In this document: piece by piece, positions 1 through 8,313 of the stretch | Position numbering within the stretch: position 1 is the stretch's first letter | Layout: each line of letters opens with the position of its first letter | Origin: Labedella populi | Lineage (GTDB): Bacteria; Actinomycetota; Actinomycetes; Actinomycetales; Microbacteriaceae | Length of the DNA: 64,000 bases | Assembly: GCF_004078655.1 (NCBI RefSeq) | Contig: NZ_RZNC01000001.1 | Span: 806,001-870,000 of the forward strand | Direction of reading: 5' to 3' | Notes under the pieces: model-generated | What the model saw: only the letters and a program-made list of their open reading frames with translations | Database searches by the model: none | Told to the model about the DNA's origin: nothing | Translations under genes and position numbers: made by a program

Positions 1-1362
1 TACACCTCTCCGACGAACATCGCCGGCTACCTCTGGTCGACGGTCGTCGTCCGCGATCTCGGCATCCTGTCGTCCGAGGAGTCGCACGAGCGCCTCGCGG
101 CCGCACTCGACGCGGTAGCGCGGCTCGAGCGCCACGCTCCAAGCGGCATGTTCTACAACTGGTACTCCCCGCAGACCGGCGCGAAGCTCACTGCATGGCC
201 GGATGGGAAGGCGAATGGGGTCGAGCCGATCGAGCCGTTCCTGTCCACGGTGGACAACGGATGGTTGGCCGCCGCTCTGCGCATCGTCGCCTCCGCTGAT
301 CCGGCACTCGCGGCGGAGGTCGAGCGAATCTCCGCCCCCATGGACTTCGCCTGGTTCCACGACCCGACCGCGGCCGACGGTGCCGGGCTCTCCCGCGTGG
401 GCTTTTGGCCCGATCGCCCATCGGACGACTGCTCGGAGCCGGCGGACGGGTCGGGAGCGGCGGTCGGGGTCTTCGTCTCCTGCGCGTCCTACGGGACCAC
501 GGTGAGCGAGGCGCGCATCGCCACCTACATCGGCATCGCCAACGGGCAGATTCCGAGCAGCACCTATTTCGCCACGTCACGGACCGGTGCCGCGAGCGGT
601 TCGGATGCTGGGTGGATGCGCGCTCCTCACGGGGAACGACGCCACTACGACGGAGTGCCCGTGCTCGAGAGCACCTACGCGTACGACGGTATGCGCATCG
701 TGCCGAGCTGGGGTGGCAGCATGTTCGAGGCGCTCATGCCCGACCTGCTCGTGCCGGAGGCCGAATGGGGACCGCGCTCCTGGGCCGTCAACCACCGTGC
801 GACGGTCGCCGCTCAAAAGAGCCGAGGATTCGTCGACGGAGGAGACGGCTTGTGGGGTTTCAGCCCGGCCGCCGATCCGTCCGGCGGCTATGGGCTCTAC
901 GGGGTGACCGGGCTGAGCATCGGCGCCGTCTCGCATGGGCCCGCGACGGCGAGTGCGCAGGTGGACGCCGATGGTGGTGGCTCCGCCACAGGCGTCGAGC
1001 TGCTGCCCCCGTCGCTCACACATTCGCCGACCCCGGCGGGCGGACCTCCGGGCGACGAGGTCGTGACACCCCACGCGTCGTTCCTGGCACTGCCCTACGA
1101 CCCTCGAGCTGCCCTGGACAACCTCGCCCGGCTCGAGAGCGAGCCCGGCATGTACGGCGCGGGCGGATTCGCCGACGCCATCGACGTCGAGAGTGGACGG
1201 GTCGCCTCGACGCATTTGAGTCTCGACCAGTCGATGGTGCTCGCTGCGATCGGCAATGCGGTGAACGACGACGCGCTCAAGGGCTATCTCGTCGGCGGCG
1301 AGTTCGAGGAACGCGTCCGGCCGCTCGTCGCTCTCCAGATCTTCGGCTCCGTCATAGACTGA
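1..1362 (+). CDS. Glucoamylase-like (PF10091-type) protein, 5' truncated by window edge
   Basis: The reading frame is open from base 1, so the true start lies outside the window; the ATG at 148 is internal. The first visible residues (TSPTNIAGYLWS) and the later FYNWYSPQTG resemble the glycoamylase-like domain found in cyclic beta-1,2-glucan synthases and beta-1,2-glucanases. Further on, SWGGSMFEALMP, WGPRSWAVNHRAT and GLWGFSPAADPSGGYGLYG are typical of that (alpha/alpha)6-barrel family. The C-terminal part (SLDQSMVLAAIGNAVNDD) is also usual for it. The family acts on glucans, but the substrate cannot be read from the sequence. Upstream domains, such as a DUF3131 portion, may be missing. The next gene, purD, is convergent. 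Confidence 0.7.
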   Translation, partial: YTSPTNIAGYLWSTVVVRDLGILSSEESHERLAAALDAVARLERHAPSGMFYNWYSPQTGAKLTAWPDGKANGVEPIEPFLSTVDNGWLAAALRIVASADPALAAEVERISAPMDFAWFHDPTAADGAGLSRVGFWPDRPSDDCSEPADGSGAAVGVFVSCASYGTTVSEARIATYIGIANGQIPSSTYFATSRTGAASGSDAGWMRAPHGERRHYDGVPVLESTYAYDGMRIVPSWGGSMFEALMPDLLVPEAEWGPRSWAVNHRATVAAQKSRGFVDGGDGLWGFSPAADPSGGYGLYGVTGLSIGAVSHGPATASAQVDADGGGSATGVELLPPSLTHSPTPAGGPPGDEVVTPHASFLALPYDPRAALDNLARLESEPGMYGAGGFADAIDVESGRVASTHLSLDQSMVLAAIGNAVNDDALKGYLVGGEFEERVRPLVALQIFGSVID

Positions 1363-1420
1363 CCGCGATGAATCGCCCGTGGCCCATTCACGCAGCGCTG
1401 GCGGCGCCGGGGGACGGCGA

Positions 1421-2710
1421 TCAGCGCGCCACGCGCGCGGCGATGTCCGACCGGTGGTGCGAACCTTCGAGTCCGATGGCGCCGACGGCCTCGTAGGCGC
1501 GGGCACGCGCTTCGCCGAAGCCCGCTCCCAGACCCACGACGCTCAGTACACGGCCTCCCGTCGCGACCAGACCCTCTGTCGTGGCGACCGTCGCGGCATG
1601 CGCGATGTGCACACCCTCGACCGCTGCAGCAGCGTCGAGTCCCGTGATCGGGCGGCCCGTGATCGGAGCGGCAGGGTAGTTCTCACTCGCGACGACCACC
1701 GTCACGGCGGCAGTGTCGGAGAAGGTCGGAGGGTCGATCTCGGCGAGGGTCCCGGTCGCTGCGGCCTGGAGCAGTTCCGAGAGCGGCGAGTCGAGCCGCG
1801 GAAGGACGACCTGCGTCTCGGGGTCGCCGAAACGGGCGTTGAACTCGATCACCCGGATCCCACGATCGGCGTCGCTCTCGTGCTTGTCCGTCAGGATGAG
1901 TCCGGCGTACAGGAGCCCGATGAATGGTTTCTGCTCGTCCGCCAGTCGGTGGATGACCGGTCGGGCGATCGTCTCGGTGACCTCCCTGACGAAGTCGGCT
2001 TCCGAGCCGAAGCGCTCGCCGAGCCAGGGAAGCGGCGAGTAGGCACCCATGCCGCCGGTGTTGGGACCCGTGTCGCCGTCGCCGGCGCGCTTGTAGTCCT
2101 GCGCCGGGGAGAGCGGGACGACCGAGTGACCGTCGCTCACGAAGAAGAGCGAGACCTCCTGGCCGTCGAGGAACTCCTCCACGAGTACGCTGCCGGCATC
2201 GAGGAAAGCGTGTGCATGACGGAGCGCCGCGGCTCGATCGTCGGTCACGATGACGCCCTTGCCGGCCGCGAGGCCGTCGGCCTTCACGACGTACGGGGCG
2301 CCAAAGGTGTCGAGAGCCGACTCCACCTCCGCCGCCGTGGCCGCTCGCACCGCTCGGCCCGTCGGCACCCCCGCCTCCTCCATCACGTGCTTGGCGAAGG
2401 ACTTCGAACCCTCGAGCTCCGCCGCCTCCCGGCCGGGACCGAAGACCGCGATCCCCTGCTCGCGCAACTCGTCGGCCACTCCCGCGACGAGTGGCGCCTC
2501 CGGACCGATCACCACGAGCTCGACGCCCTCGGCGATCGCATGGTTCGCGACGGCGACCGGGTCATTGGCGTCGAGCTCCACGATGGGGACGGACGCGGCG
2601 ATCCCGGCGTTCCCCGGGGCGACGACGATCTCGTGAGCGGTCGACTCCGACAGGAGCGAGAGGACGATGGCGTGCTCGCGCGCGCCGGAGCCGAGGACGA
2701 GGATCTTCAC
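1421..2710 (-). CDS. purD: Phosphoribosylamine--glycine ligase
   Basis: Catalyses step 2 of IMP synthesis: 5-phosphoribosylamine + glycine + ATP give GAR. The 429-residue protein begins VKILVLGSGAREHAI, the classic PurD N-terminus, and carries the ATP-grasp segment around VVKADGLAAGKGVIV and the C-terminal region with FNARFGDPETQVVLPRL. The start is taken as GTG at 2710 because homologues begin at this motif and a -10-like TAGGCT lies 7 nt upstream, which suggests a leaderless mRNA. An ATG 7 codons further up (2731) is the alternative. The gene is divergent from the sterol-carrier-family gene at 2730; purM and purF lie close by on the other strand. Confidence 0.95.
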   Translation of the reverse strand: MKILVLGSGAREHAIVLSLLSESTAHEIVVAPGNAGIAASVPIVELDANDPVAVANHAIAEGVELVVIGPEAPLVAGVADELREQGIAVFGPGREAAELEGSKSFAKHVMEEAGVPTGRAVRAATAAEVESALDTFGAPYVVKADGLAAGKGVIVTDDRAAALRHAHAFLDAGSVLVEEFLDGQEVSLFFVSDGHSVVPLSPAQDYKRAGDGDTGPNTGGMGAYSPLPWLGERFGSEADFVREVTETIARPVIHRLADEQKPFIGLLYAGLILTDKHESDADRGIRVIEFNARFGDPETQVVLPRLDSPLSELLQAAATGTLAEIDPPTFSDTAAVTVVVASENYPAAPITGRPITGLDAAAAVEGVHIAHAATVATTEGLVATGGRVLSVVGLGAGFGEARARAYEAVGAIGLEGSHHRSDIAARVAR

Positions 2711-2732
2711 GGCCACTAGCCTATTGGTCATG
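2708..2732. promoter_or_regulatory. Overlapping divergent -10 elements, putative bidirectional leaderless promoter
   Basis: On the plus strand TAGCCT (2717-2722) is followed by 7 nt and the ATG at 2730. On the minus strand TAGGCT (2723-2718) is followed by 7 nt and the GTG at 2710. The two hexamers overlap because the core is nearly self-complementary. No Shine-Dalgarno sequence fits in either 7-nt gap, so both genes would be read from leaderless transcripts. This is inferred from spacing alone; no convincing -35 was identified. Confidence 0.5.
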
Positions 2733-3092
2733 GCTCGAGCACGGATCTCCGACGGTGACGGCCGCGAGGCGCTCGCGCGGGTCGGCTCCGGGGCGACGGA
2801 CAGGAACGCCGTCGCGACAGCGGTGCGATACACGCTCCAGCGCCTCGCCGACATCGCACCGGGACACACGGTCGAGGTGCGAGTCCCTCCCTTCGCCGCG
2901 GTCCAGTGCGTCGACGGTCCCCGCCACACGCGCGGCACCCCGCCCAACGTCATCGAGATGGACGCGACGACGTGGCTCGCGCTCGCCCTCGGGACGACCC
3001 CGTGGGAGGAAGCCCTCGCGTCGGGGTCCGTGCACGCCTCGGGATCGCGCGCCGATCTCGGCGGGCTGCTTCCACTGCGACTGCCCGTGTGA
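2730..3092 (+). CDS. Sterol carrier family protein
   Basis: A 120-residue soluble protein starting MARARISDGDGREALARV. It has the phrases TLQRLADIAPGHTVEVRVPP, FAAVQCVDGPRHTRGTPPNVIEMD and TTWLALALG, which match the small actinobacterial 'sterol carrier family' (MDMPI/SCP2-like) proteins commonly found next to purine genes. The biochemical role of that family is not established. The ATG at 2730 is preferred over the upstream in-frame ATG at 2667, which would lie inside purD; a -10-like element 7 nt upstream supports it. The gene is divergent from purD. Confidence 0.75.
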   Translation: MARARISDGDGREALARVGSGATDRNAVATAVRYTLQRLADIAPGHTVEVRVPPFAAVQCVDGPRHTRGTPPNVIEMDATTWLALALGTTPWEEALASGSVHASGSRADLGGLLPLRLPV

Positions 3093-3160
3093 GCGCCCGC
3101 TCCGGCCCCGTCGGCACGTCGGCGCCGCGGAGCCGGCGGCTCGTGAGGGACAATGGACGA

Positions 3161-3589
3161 GTGAGCCTCGAACAACCCTCCCCGGTCGATCCGCACGATG
3201 CGGAACCCACCCGCGAGCGTGTCATCGTGCGCCGTGCTCCGAAGGTCTGGGGTTTCCTCGCGCTCGGCACGCTCCTCGGGGTCGCCGCGGCCCTGATCCT
3301 GACATTCGCCTTCCGCCCCGCCGACGGTGGACCCACGGTGACCGAGGACGGGACGGCGTTCGGGCTGACGCAGGTCTTCGGCTTCCTCCTCGTCTGCCTC
3401 GTTCCCATCGGAGCGGGGGTCGGTGCGCTCGCCGCGATCGTCCTCGACCGGATCCTCGCGCGAAAAGCGGTGGAGGTGGACGTCGATAGGATCGACGTGG
3501 CCGCCGACCCCGGGTTCTCCGGAGGCGCGGACGCGACCGACGACATGCCATCCGACGCCACGCCGAACGAGGACTTCCCACGCCGATGA
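3161..3589 (+). CDS. Small two-helix membrane protein of unknown function
   Basis: A 142-residue protein with two predicted transmembrane helices: VWGFLALGTLLGVAAALIL (about residues 29-50) and VFGFLLVCLVPIGAGVGALA (about 70-95). Hydrophilic, acidic tails flank them, rich in Asp and Pro at the C-terminus. The GTG start at 3161 is chosen because GACAAT (3149-3154) sits 6 nt upstream as a -10 for a leaderless message. The stop overlaps the purM start by ATGA, so the two are probably co-translated. Such proteins beside purM are sometimes labelled as Trk-related, but nothing in this sequence supports a transporter role. Confidence 0.7.
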   Translation: MSLEQPSPVDPHDAEPTRERVIVRRAPKVWGFLALGTLLGVAAALILTFAFRPADGGPTVTEDGTAFGLTQVFGFLLVCLVPIGAGVGALAAIVLDRILARKAVEVDVDRIDVAADPGFSGGADATDDMPSDATPNEDFPRR

Positions 3590-4692
3590 GCTCAGCTGAC
3601 ACCTACCGCGACGCCGGCGTCGACACGGCCGCGGGAGACCGCGCCGTCGAACTCATGAAGTCGGCCGTGTCCGCGACGCACGGACCCGAGGTCCTCGGCG
3701 GCGTCGGGGGCTTCGCCGGTCTCTTCGACGCGTCGGCCCTCACGCGGTACCGCTCGCCGCTGCTTGCGACCTCGACAGACGGCGTCGGGACGAAGATCGC
3801 GCTCGCGCAGGCGATCGACCGGCACGACACGATCGGGCAGGACCTCGTCGGAATGGTCGTGGACGACATCGTCGTGGTGGGAGCGAAGCCGCTCTTCATG
3901 ACGGACTACATCGCGTGCGGCCGCGTCGCACCCGAACGGATCGCCGCGATCGTCACCGGAATCGCCGAGGCCTGCGCCGCGACGGGCACCGCGCTCGTCG
4001 GCGGCGAGACCGCTGAACACCCGGGACTCATGGCACCCGACGACTACGACGTCGCGGGAGCGGCGACGGGTGTCGTGGAGTCCGACGCCGTCCTCGGTGC
4101 CGACCGGGTGCGCGACGGGGACGTCGTGCTCGCGATCGAGTCGTCGGGACTGCACTCGAACGGCTTCTCGCTCGTCCGTCACATCCTCGCGACGGCCGGC
4201 ATCGGCCTGGCTGACCACTCGGACGACCTCGGCGGCGTCGTCGCGGACGTCCTGCTCGAGCCGACGCGCCTCTACACCTCCCCTCTTCTGCAGGTGCTGG
4301 AGGGGACACCGACAGCGGGCGCGGTGCACTCGCTGTCGCACGTGACGGGCGGCGGTATCGCCGCGAACCTCGCCCGGGTCCTGCCGCGCGGGTCCTGGAT
4401 CGAGGTCGAGCGCTCGACGTGGTCCCCGCCGACGGTCTTCCGCGCGCTCAGCAGCATCGCGGGCTCGACGCTCGAGAGCTCGGAGGGCACCTGGAATCTC
4501 GGCGTCGGCTTCTTCGCCGTCGTCGAGGCCGAGCGTGCTGCTCTCGTCGCCGAGACGATCACGGGACTCGGCATCCCGACCTGGCCCGTGGGTACGGTCT
4601 CCACGTCTCCGCGTGATCTCGATTCGTTCGAGCAGGGCGCGAAGGGTGTCGACGGCGGCGCCGTGCGCCTCGTCGGAAGCTACGCGGGCTGA
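3586..4692 (+). CDS. purM: Phosphoribosylformylglycinamidine cyclo-ligase (AIR synthetase)
   Basis: Makes aminoimidazole ribonucleotide from FGAM and ATP in de novo purine synthesis. The 368-residue length is normal. Recognisable PurM motifs include TSTDGVGTKIALAQ (nucleotide/substrate loop), GQDLVGMVVDDIVVVGAKPLFMTDYIA (split here for length: GQDLVGMVVDDIVVVGAKP, then LFMTDYIACG), ALVGGETAEHPG, ESSGLHSNGFSLVR and SHVTGGGIAANLARVLP. The start overlaps the stop of the preceding membrane-protein gene by 4 bases. purF follows 168 bp downstream on the same strand. Confidence 0.97.
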   Translation: MSSADTYRDAGVDTAAGDRAVELMKSAVSATHGPEVLGGVGGFAGLFDASALTRYRSPLLATSTDGVGTKIALAQAIDRHDTIGQDLVGMVVDDIVVVGAKPLFMTDYIACGRVAPERIAAIVTGIAEACAATGTALVGGETAEHPGLMAPDDYDVAGAATGVVESDAVLGADRVRDGDVVLAIESSGLHSNGFSLVRHILATAGIGLADHSDDLGGVVADVLLEPTRLYTSPLLQVLEGTPTAGAVHSLSHVTGGGIAANLARVLPRGSWIEVERSTWSPPTVFRALSSIAGSTLESSEGTWNLGVGFFAVVEAERAALVAETITGLGIPTWPVGTVSTSPRDLDSFEQGAKGVDGGAVRLVGSYAG

Positions 4693-4860
4693 CGCCGCAG
4701 CGCCCGCGCGGTCGATCGCAGCCACGGGAAGGGAACGTGGTGCGCTGAGTCCGGGGTGGCCTCAGCCCCGTGCCCTGCGGGACGTCGGCATCGGCTTGTG
4801 TGCGAGACTAGGGACGTCCGCTCGGACACTTCCCAGAACCCCCAGGAGCCAGCGCCCAGC

Positions 4861-6318
4861 ATGTGCGGCATCGTCGGTATCGTCTCGCCTGAGCCGGTCA
4901 ATCAGCAGGTTTATGACAGCCTCCTCCTCCTTCAGCACCGCGGGCAGGACTCGACAGGGATCGCGACAGCGGACGGCTCGACCTTCCACATCAAGAAGGC
5001 GAAGGGTCAGGTCCGCGAGGCGTTCCGGACGCGCGACATGCGCTCGCTCCTCGGCACCATCGGTCTCGGTCATGTGCGGTATGCCACGAAGGGTGATGCG
5101 ACCAACGAGAGCGAGGCGCAGCCGTTCTACGTGAACGCGCCGTACGGCATCGTTCTCGTGCACAACGGCAACCTCACCAATACGCGTGAGCTCGCGGACG
5201 ACCTCTTCCACGTCGATCGTCGGCACGTCAACTCGACGAGCGACACGGAGATGCTGCTCAACGTGCTCGCGACGGAGCTGCAGGGACAGATCTCGGGGCT
5301 CGACCTCGACCCCGATCAGGTCTTCGCCGCCGTGTCGCAAGTCCACGAGCGTGTCGAGGGCTCGTACGCGGCCATCGCGATGATCGCGGGCCACGGGTTG
5401 CTCGCGTTCCGCGACCCGTTCGGCATCCGTCCTCTCGTGCTCGGCCGCCGCGCCGCGGGGCTCGTCGGCGACGAGTGGATCGTCGCCTCGGAGTCCCTCG
5501 TGCTCGAGGCGAGCGGCTACGAGGTCGTCCGAGAGGTCGCCCCCGGCGAGGCCGTCTTCATCACGACGAGCGGTGAGTTCTACTCGCGCCAGTGCGCTCG
5601 CGAGCCGCGACTCGTCCCGTGCTCGTTCGAGTACGTCTACCTCGCTCGCCCCGACTCCGTCATGAACGGCATCTCCGTGTACGAGGCGCGCTTGCGGCTC
5701 GGCAACCGTCTCGCCGACACGATCGCGCGCTACGCGCCCGCCGGGGACATCGACGTGGTCATGCCGATCCCGGACTCGTCGCGGCCGGCGGCGATGCAGG
5801 TGGCGCAGAAGCTCGGCGTCGAGTACCGCGAGGGCTTCTACAAGAACCGCTACGTCGGTCGCACCTTCATCATGCCCGGTCAGTCGGAGCGGAAGAAGAG
5901 CGTCCGGCAGAAGCTCAATGCGATGTCGAGCGAGTTCGCGGGCAAGAACATCCTCATCGTGGACGACTCGATCGTGCGCGGTACGACCTCGAAGGAGATC
6001 GTGGACATGGCGCGCGCCGCCGGCGCGAACAAGGTGACGTTCACGTCGGCCGCGCCGCCCGTGCGGTACCCGCACGTCTACGGGATCAACATGCCGACCC
6101 GGCGGGAACTCGTCGCCGCCGGTCGCAAGATCCCGGAGATCGCGCGGGAGCTCGGGGCCGACCACCTCATCTACCAAGAGGTCGAGGACATGAAGTCGGC
6201 GATCCTCGAGGGCTCCTCGATCACGGAGCTCGAGATGAGCTGTTTCACGGGCGAATACGTCACGGGCACGGTGACGCAGGAGTACCTCGACTGGGTCGAG
6301 CGCACTCAGCTCTCCTAA
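4861..6318 (+). CDS. purF: Amidophosphoribosyltransferase
   Basis: First committed enzyme of purine synthesis: PRPP + glutamine give 5-phosphoribosylamine. The start is fixed by chemistry: MCGIVGIV puts the N-terminal nucleophile Cys2 next to the initiator Met, so in-frame ATGs further upstream (for example 4756) are rejected. Residues about 1-235 form the Ntn glutaminase domain (LLLQHRGQDSTGIAT, LGHVRYATKGD, HNGNLTN). The C-terminal phosphoribosyltransferase domain has the PRPP loop ILIVDDSIVRGTTSKEIV near residues 363-380. The protein has 485 residues, a typical length. The 168-bp gap after purM leaves room for a separate promoter. A long hairpin follows the stop. Confidence 0.97.
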   Translation: MCGIVGIVSPEPVNQQVYDSLLLLQHRGQDSTGIATADGSTFHIKKAKGQVREAFRTRDMRSLLGTIGLGHVRYATKGDATNESEAQPFYVNAPYGIVLVHNGNLTNTRELADDLFHVDRRHVNSTSDTEMLLNVLATELQGQISGLDLDPDQVFAAVSQVHERVEGSYAAIAMIAGHGLLAFRDPFGIRPLVLGRRAAGLVGDEWIVASESLVLEASGYEVVREVAPGEAVFITTSGEFYSRQCAREPRLVPCSFEYVYLARPDSVMNGISVYEARLRLGNRLADTIARYAPAGDIDVVMPIPDSSRPAAMQVAQKLGVEYREGFYKNRYVGRTFIMPGQSERKKSVRQKLNAMSSEFAGKNILIVDDSIVRGTTSKEIVDMARAAGANKVTFTSAAPPVRYPHVYGINMPTRRELVAAGRKIPEIARELGADHLIYQEVEDMKSAILEGSSITELEMSCFTGEYVTGTVTQEYLDWVERTQLS

Positions 6319-6390
6319 CCCTCACCCCCCTGAAAACCTCTTATGTGCGCGAAAACGCGTGCACATAGAAAGTTTTCAGGGGGGAGAGGG
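6319..6390. terminator. Long imperfect hairpin between convergent purF and DUF3073 genes
   Basis: Outer arms 6325-6337 and 6372-6384 are perfectly complementary over 13 bp (CCCCCCTGAAAAC / GTTTTCAGGGGGG). An inner stem pairs 6342-6351 with 6356-6367 (TATGTGC/GCACATA plus GCG/CGC, with a 2-nt bulge) around an AAAA loop. The placement between convergent genes suggests a bidirectional terminator, but neither side has a proper T-run. Confidence 0.6.
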
Positions 6391-6502
6391 GAGTGCAGCA
6401 GACGACGACTCGCTCACCGCAGAGCGGCGTGGCCCGGCCTACGCCGACGATCGGGTCAGCCGAGCACGTCACCAGCGGACGGAGCCAGCAGGTGACGTCG
6501 TG

Positions 6503-6697
6503 CTATGCGCGCTTCGACTCGTCGGGGAACCCGTCCGAGGCGTACTCGGACCACTTGGACACCTCGTCCTCGATGTGGGGGTCGTGTGCATGACCCGTGA
6601 GTTCTCGTTCGAGCGCATCGTAGTTCACGTCGGGGCTGTACGACTTCAGCTCCCGCGCGATCTTCGTGTGCTTTGCCTTCTGACGGCCACGCCCCAT
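6503..6697 (-). CDS. DUF3073 domain-containing protein
   Basis: A 64-residue, highly charged protein beginning MGRGRQKAKHTKIARELKSY and continuing with PDVNYDALERELTG. This is the signature of the small actinobacterial DUF3073 family, whose function is unknown. The basic N-terminus and acidic C-terminus suggest a nucleic-acid or ribosome contact, but that is only inference. The start at 6697 is chosen for the conserved MGRGRQKAK opening and a strong AGGGGG ribosome-binding site a few bases upstream; an in-frame ATG at 6793 would add 32 unconserved residues. It is convergent with purF. Confidence 0.9.
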   Translation of the reverse strand: MGRGRQKAKHTKIARELKSYSPDVNYDALERELTGHAHDPHIEDEVSKWSEYASDGFPDESKRA

Positions 6698-6954
6698 GCG
6701 AGACCCCCTTACGATTCGGTGACCGGCTCCCGAGGCGGGAATCGCTGAGTTCCGGGGAGACGATCGGCCGAACGGACGTGCCGTGCCGAGCATGCTCTGC
6801 GGGTCAGGGATTCTCGATGCGGTGAACCGGAGGTTTCATCAACCAGAGAACGACTAAGACTGCCTCGAAGTCTACCACGGCGGCCCTGGGGTCGTGGCCG
6901 CGCGGGGGACCTGTGGGCGGCCCTGCGGCTCTCTGCGGGGCCTCGACGTGTGCG

Positions 6955-6991
6955 TACAATGAGGGCGACCGCCGTCGTGTGAACGTACACA
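6955..6991 (+). promoter_or_regulatory. -10 element and LacI-type operator upstream of the LacI gene
   Basis: TACAAT (6955-6960) is a good -10. The near-palindrome TGTGAACGTACACA (6978-6991) lies just downstream of the expected start site. Almost the same 14-mer occurs at 8173-8186 before mmsA, so this is probably the operator of the LacI protein encoded next door, giving autorepression. Confidence 0.6.
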
Positions 6992-7014
6992 TGGACCCTT
7001 ATTCTTGGAGCGCA

Positions 7015-8055
7015 ATGCCGCCGGAAGCTGGAAAGGGGCGCGCTCCGAACATCCGGGACGTCGCTGCACTCGCGGGAGTGTCGTACCAGACGGTGTCCCG
7101 AGTGCTCAACGGAAGCGAGAAGATCCGGCCCGAGACGAAGCAGCGCGTCCTCGAGGCGATCGAGGAGAGCGGCTTCCGCCCGAACCAGGCTGCCCGTGCC
7201 CTCGTGACGAGTCGGTCCCGCACCATCGGGGTGCTGTCGACCCACCAGCACGCACACTTCGGCCCACAGACGATGGTGCACGCGATGGAGGTCGCGGCGG
7301 CCGAGTCGGGTTACCGATTGGCCGTCGTCACGACGGGGACGACTGCCGCCTCGATCGTCGAGGCCCTCGAGCGGCTGCAGAGCCAAGCCGTCGAGGCGCT
7401 CGTCGTCGTCGCCCCCAAGGTCAGCGTCTTCGAGGCGATAGAGGATAGTTCGCTCGATCTGCCCCTCGTGACGCTCGACTCGTCCATCCACAACAAGCGC
7501 CCGGGGCGCACGCACAGTTTCGCCGTGGACCAGTACGAAGGCGCCCGGATGGCGACGCGCCACCTCATCGAACTCGGGCACCGCTCGATCATCCACGTCG
7601 CCGGTCCCCAGGACTGGATCGAGGCCGATGAGCGCATGCAGGGCTTCCTGTACGAACTGAGTGAGAACGATCTGCCCGTACGAGCGCCGATCCTCGGGGA
7701 GCTCTCGGCCGACTTCGGGTACCGAGCCGGTCTCGAGCTCGTGCGGCGCCGTGACTTCTCCGCGGTGTTTGCAGCGAACGACCACATGGCCCTCGGCCTG
7801 CTGCATGCGTTCCGCGACGAGGGGCTCTCCGTCCCGGGGGACGTGAGCGTCGTCGGCTTCGACGACATCCCGGACGCCGCGCACTATCTGCCACCACTGA
7901 CGACGGTGCGCCAGGACTTCGCCGCCGTCGGCCGCCGGTCGGTCGAGATCGTCATCGGCGCGATCGACACGGGTTCCCTCGGGGCGCTCGAGCTCATCCG
8001 GCCGACGCTCATGGTTCGCGAGTCGACCGCGCCTCCTCCCGTCGCCTGGCGATGA
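7015..8055 (+). CDS. LacI-family transcriptional regulator of the mmsAB-chvE operon
   Basis: A 346-residue repressor. The N-terminal helix-turn-helix is clear (NIRDVAALAGVSYQTVSRVL, about residues 10-30), with the hinge region FRPNQAARALVTSRS after it. A periplasmic-binding-protein-like sugar domain follows (IGVLSTHQHAH, GYRLAVVTTGTT, AVFAANDHMALGLL, DVSVVGFDDIPDAAHYLPPLTTVRQ). ATG 7015 is preferred because GGAG lies 5-8 nt upstream; ATG 6991 is an in-frame alternative that would overlap the operator. The importer genes start 259 bp downstream with a matching operator, so a monosaccharide is the likely inducer. Confidence 0.9.
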   Translation: MPPEAGKGRAPNIRDVAALAGVSYQTVSRVLNGSEKIRPETKQRVLEAIEESGFRPNQAARALVTSRSRTIGVLSTHQHAHFGPQTMVHAMEVAAAESGYRLAVVTTGTTAASIVEALERLQSQAVEALVVVAPKVSVFEAIEDSSLDLPLVTLDSSIHNKRPGRTHSFAVDQYEGARMATRHLIELGHRSIIHVAGPQDWIEADERMQGFLYELSENDLPVRAPILGELSADFGYRAGLELVRRRDFSAVFAANDHMALGLLHAFRDEGLSVPGDVSVVGFDDIPDAAHYLPPLTTVRQDFAAVGRRSVEIVIGAIDTGSLGALELIRPTLMVRESTAPPPVAWR

Positions 8056-8132
8056 GAAACACCGACCCGGCCCGTCGACGGGGCGCGAGGTCACGACCGG
8101 GTCACGGTCGCGCACGGCCCAGACGATCCCGG

Positions 8133-8186
8133 TTGACACCGGCTCGACGCGGGCCTATCGTGATCGCGGGCATGTGAACGGTCACA
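8133..8186 (+). promoter_or_regulatory. mmsA promoter with overlapping LacI operator
   Basis: TTGACA (8133-8138), a 17-bp spacer and TATCGT (8156-8161) form a good housekeeping promoter. The palindrome-like TGTGAACGGTCACA (8173-8186) begins a few bases after the predicted start site. It matches the site at 6978-6991 in 12 of 14 positions. A repressor bound here would block initiation or early elongation. Confidence 0.7.
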
Positions 8187-8313
8187 TCAGGATCGGTCAT
8201 CGCCCGAGTTTCTGACGGACCGACCGGCCCGCCACGACAACGACGTCCTTTGTGGAGGCAGTGAATGCGAACCCGTCGCGCCGAAACCCGAATCGCTCGG
8301 GGGGTGCAGTCGC

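Noticed and set aside
1379-2719. A 446-codon plus-strand open frame opposite purD
   Set aside because: It is the antisense of a clear purD frame, is Arg/Asp/Gly-rich in the manner of high-GC shadows and has no recognisable domain.
2667-2729. Upstream ATG for the sterol-carrier-family gene
   Set aside because: It would lie inside purD on the opposite strand and adds 21 residues not typical of the family; the ATG at 2730 fits the -10 spacing.
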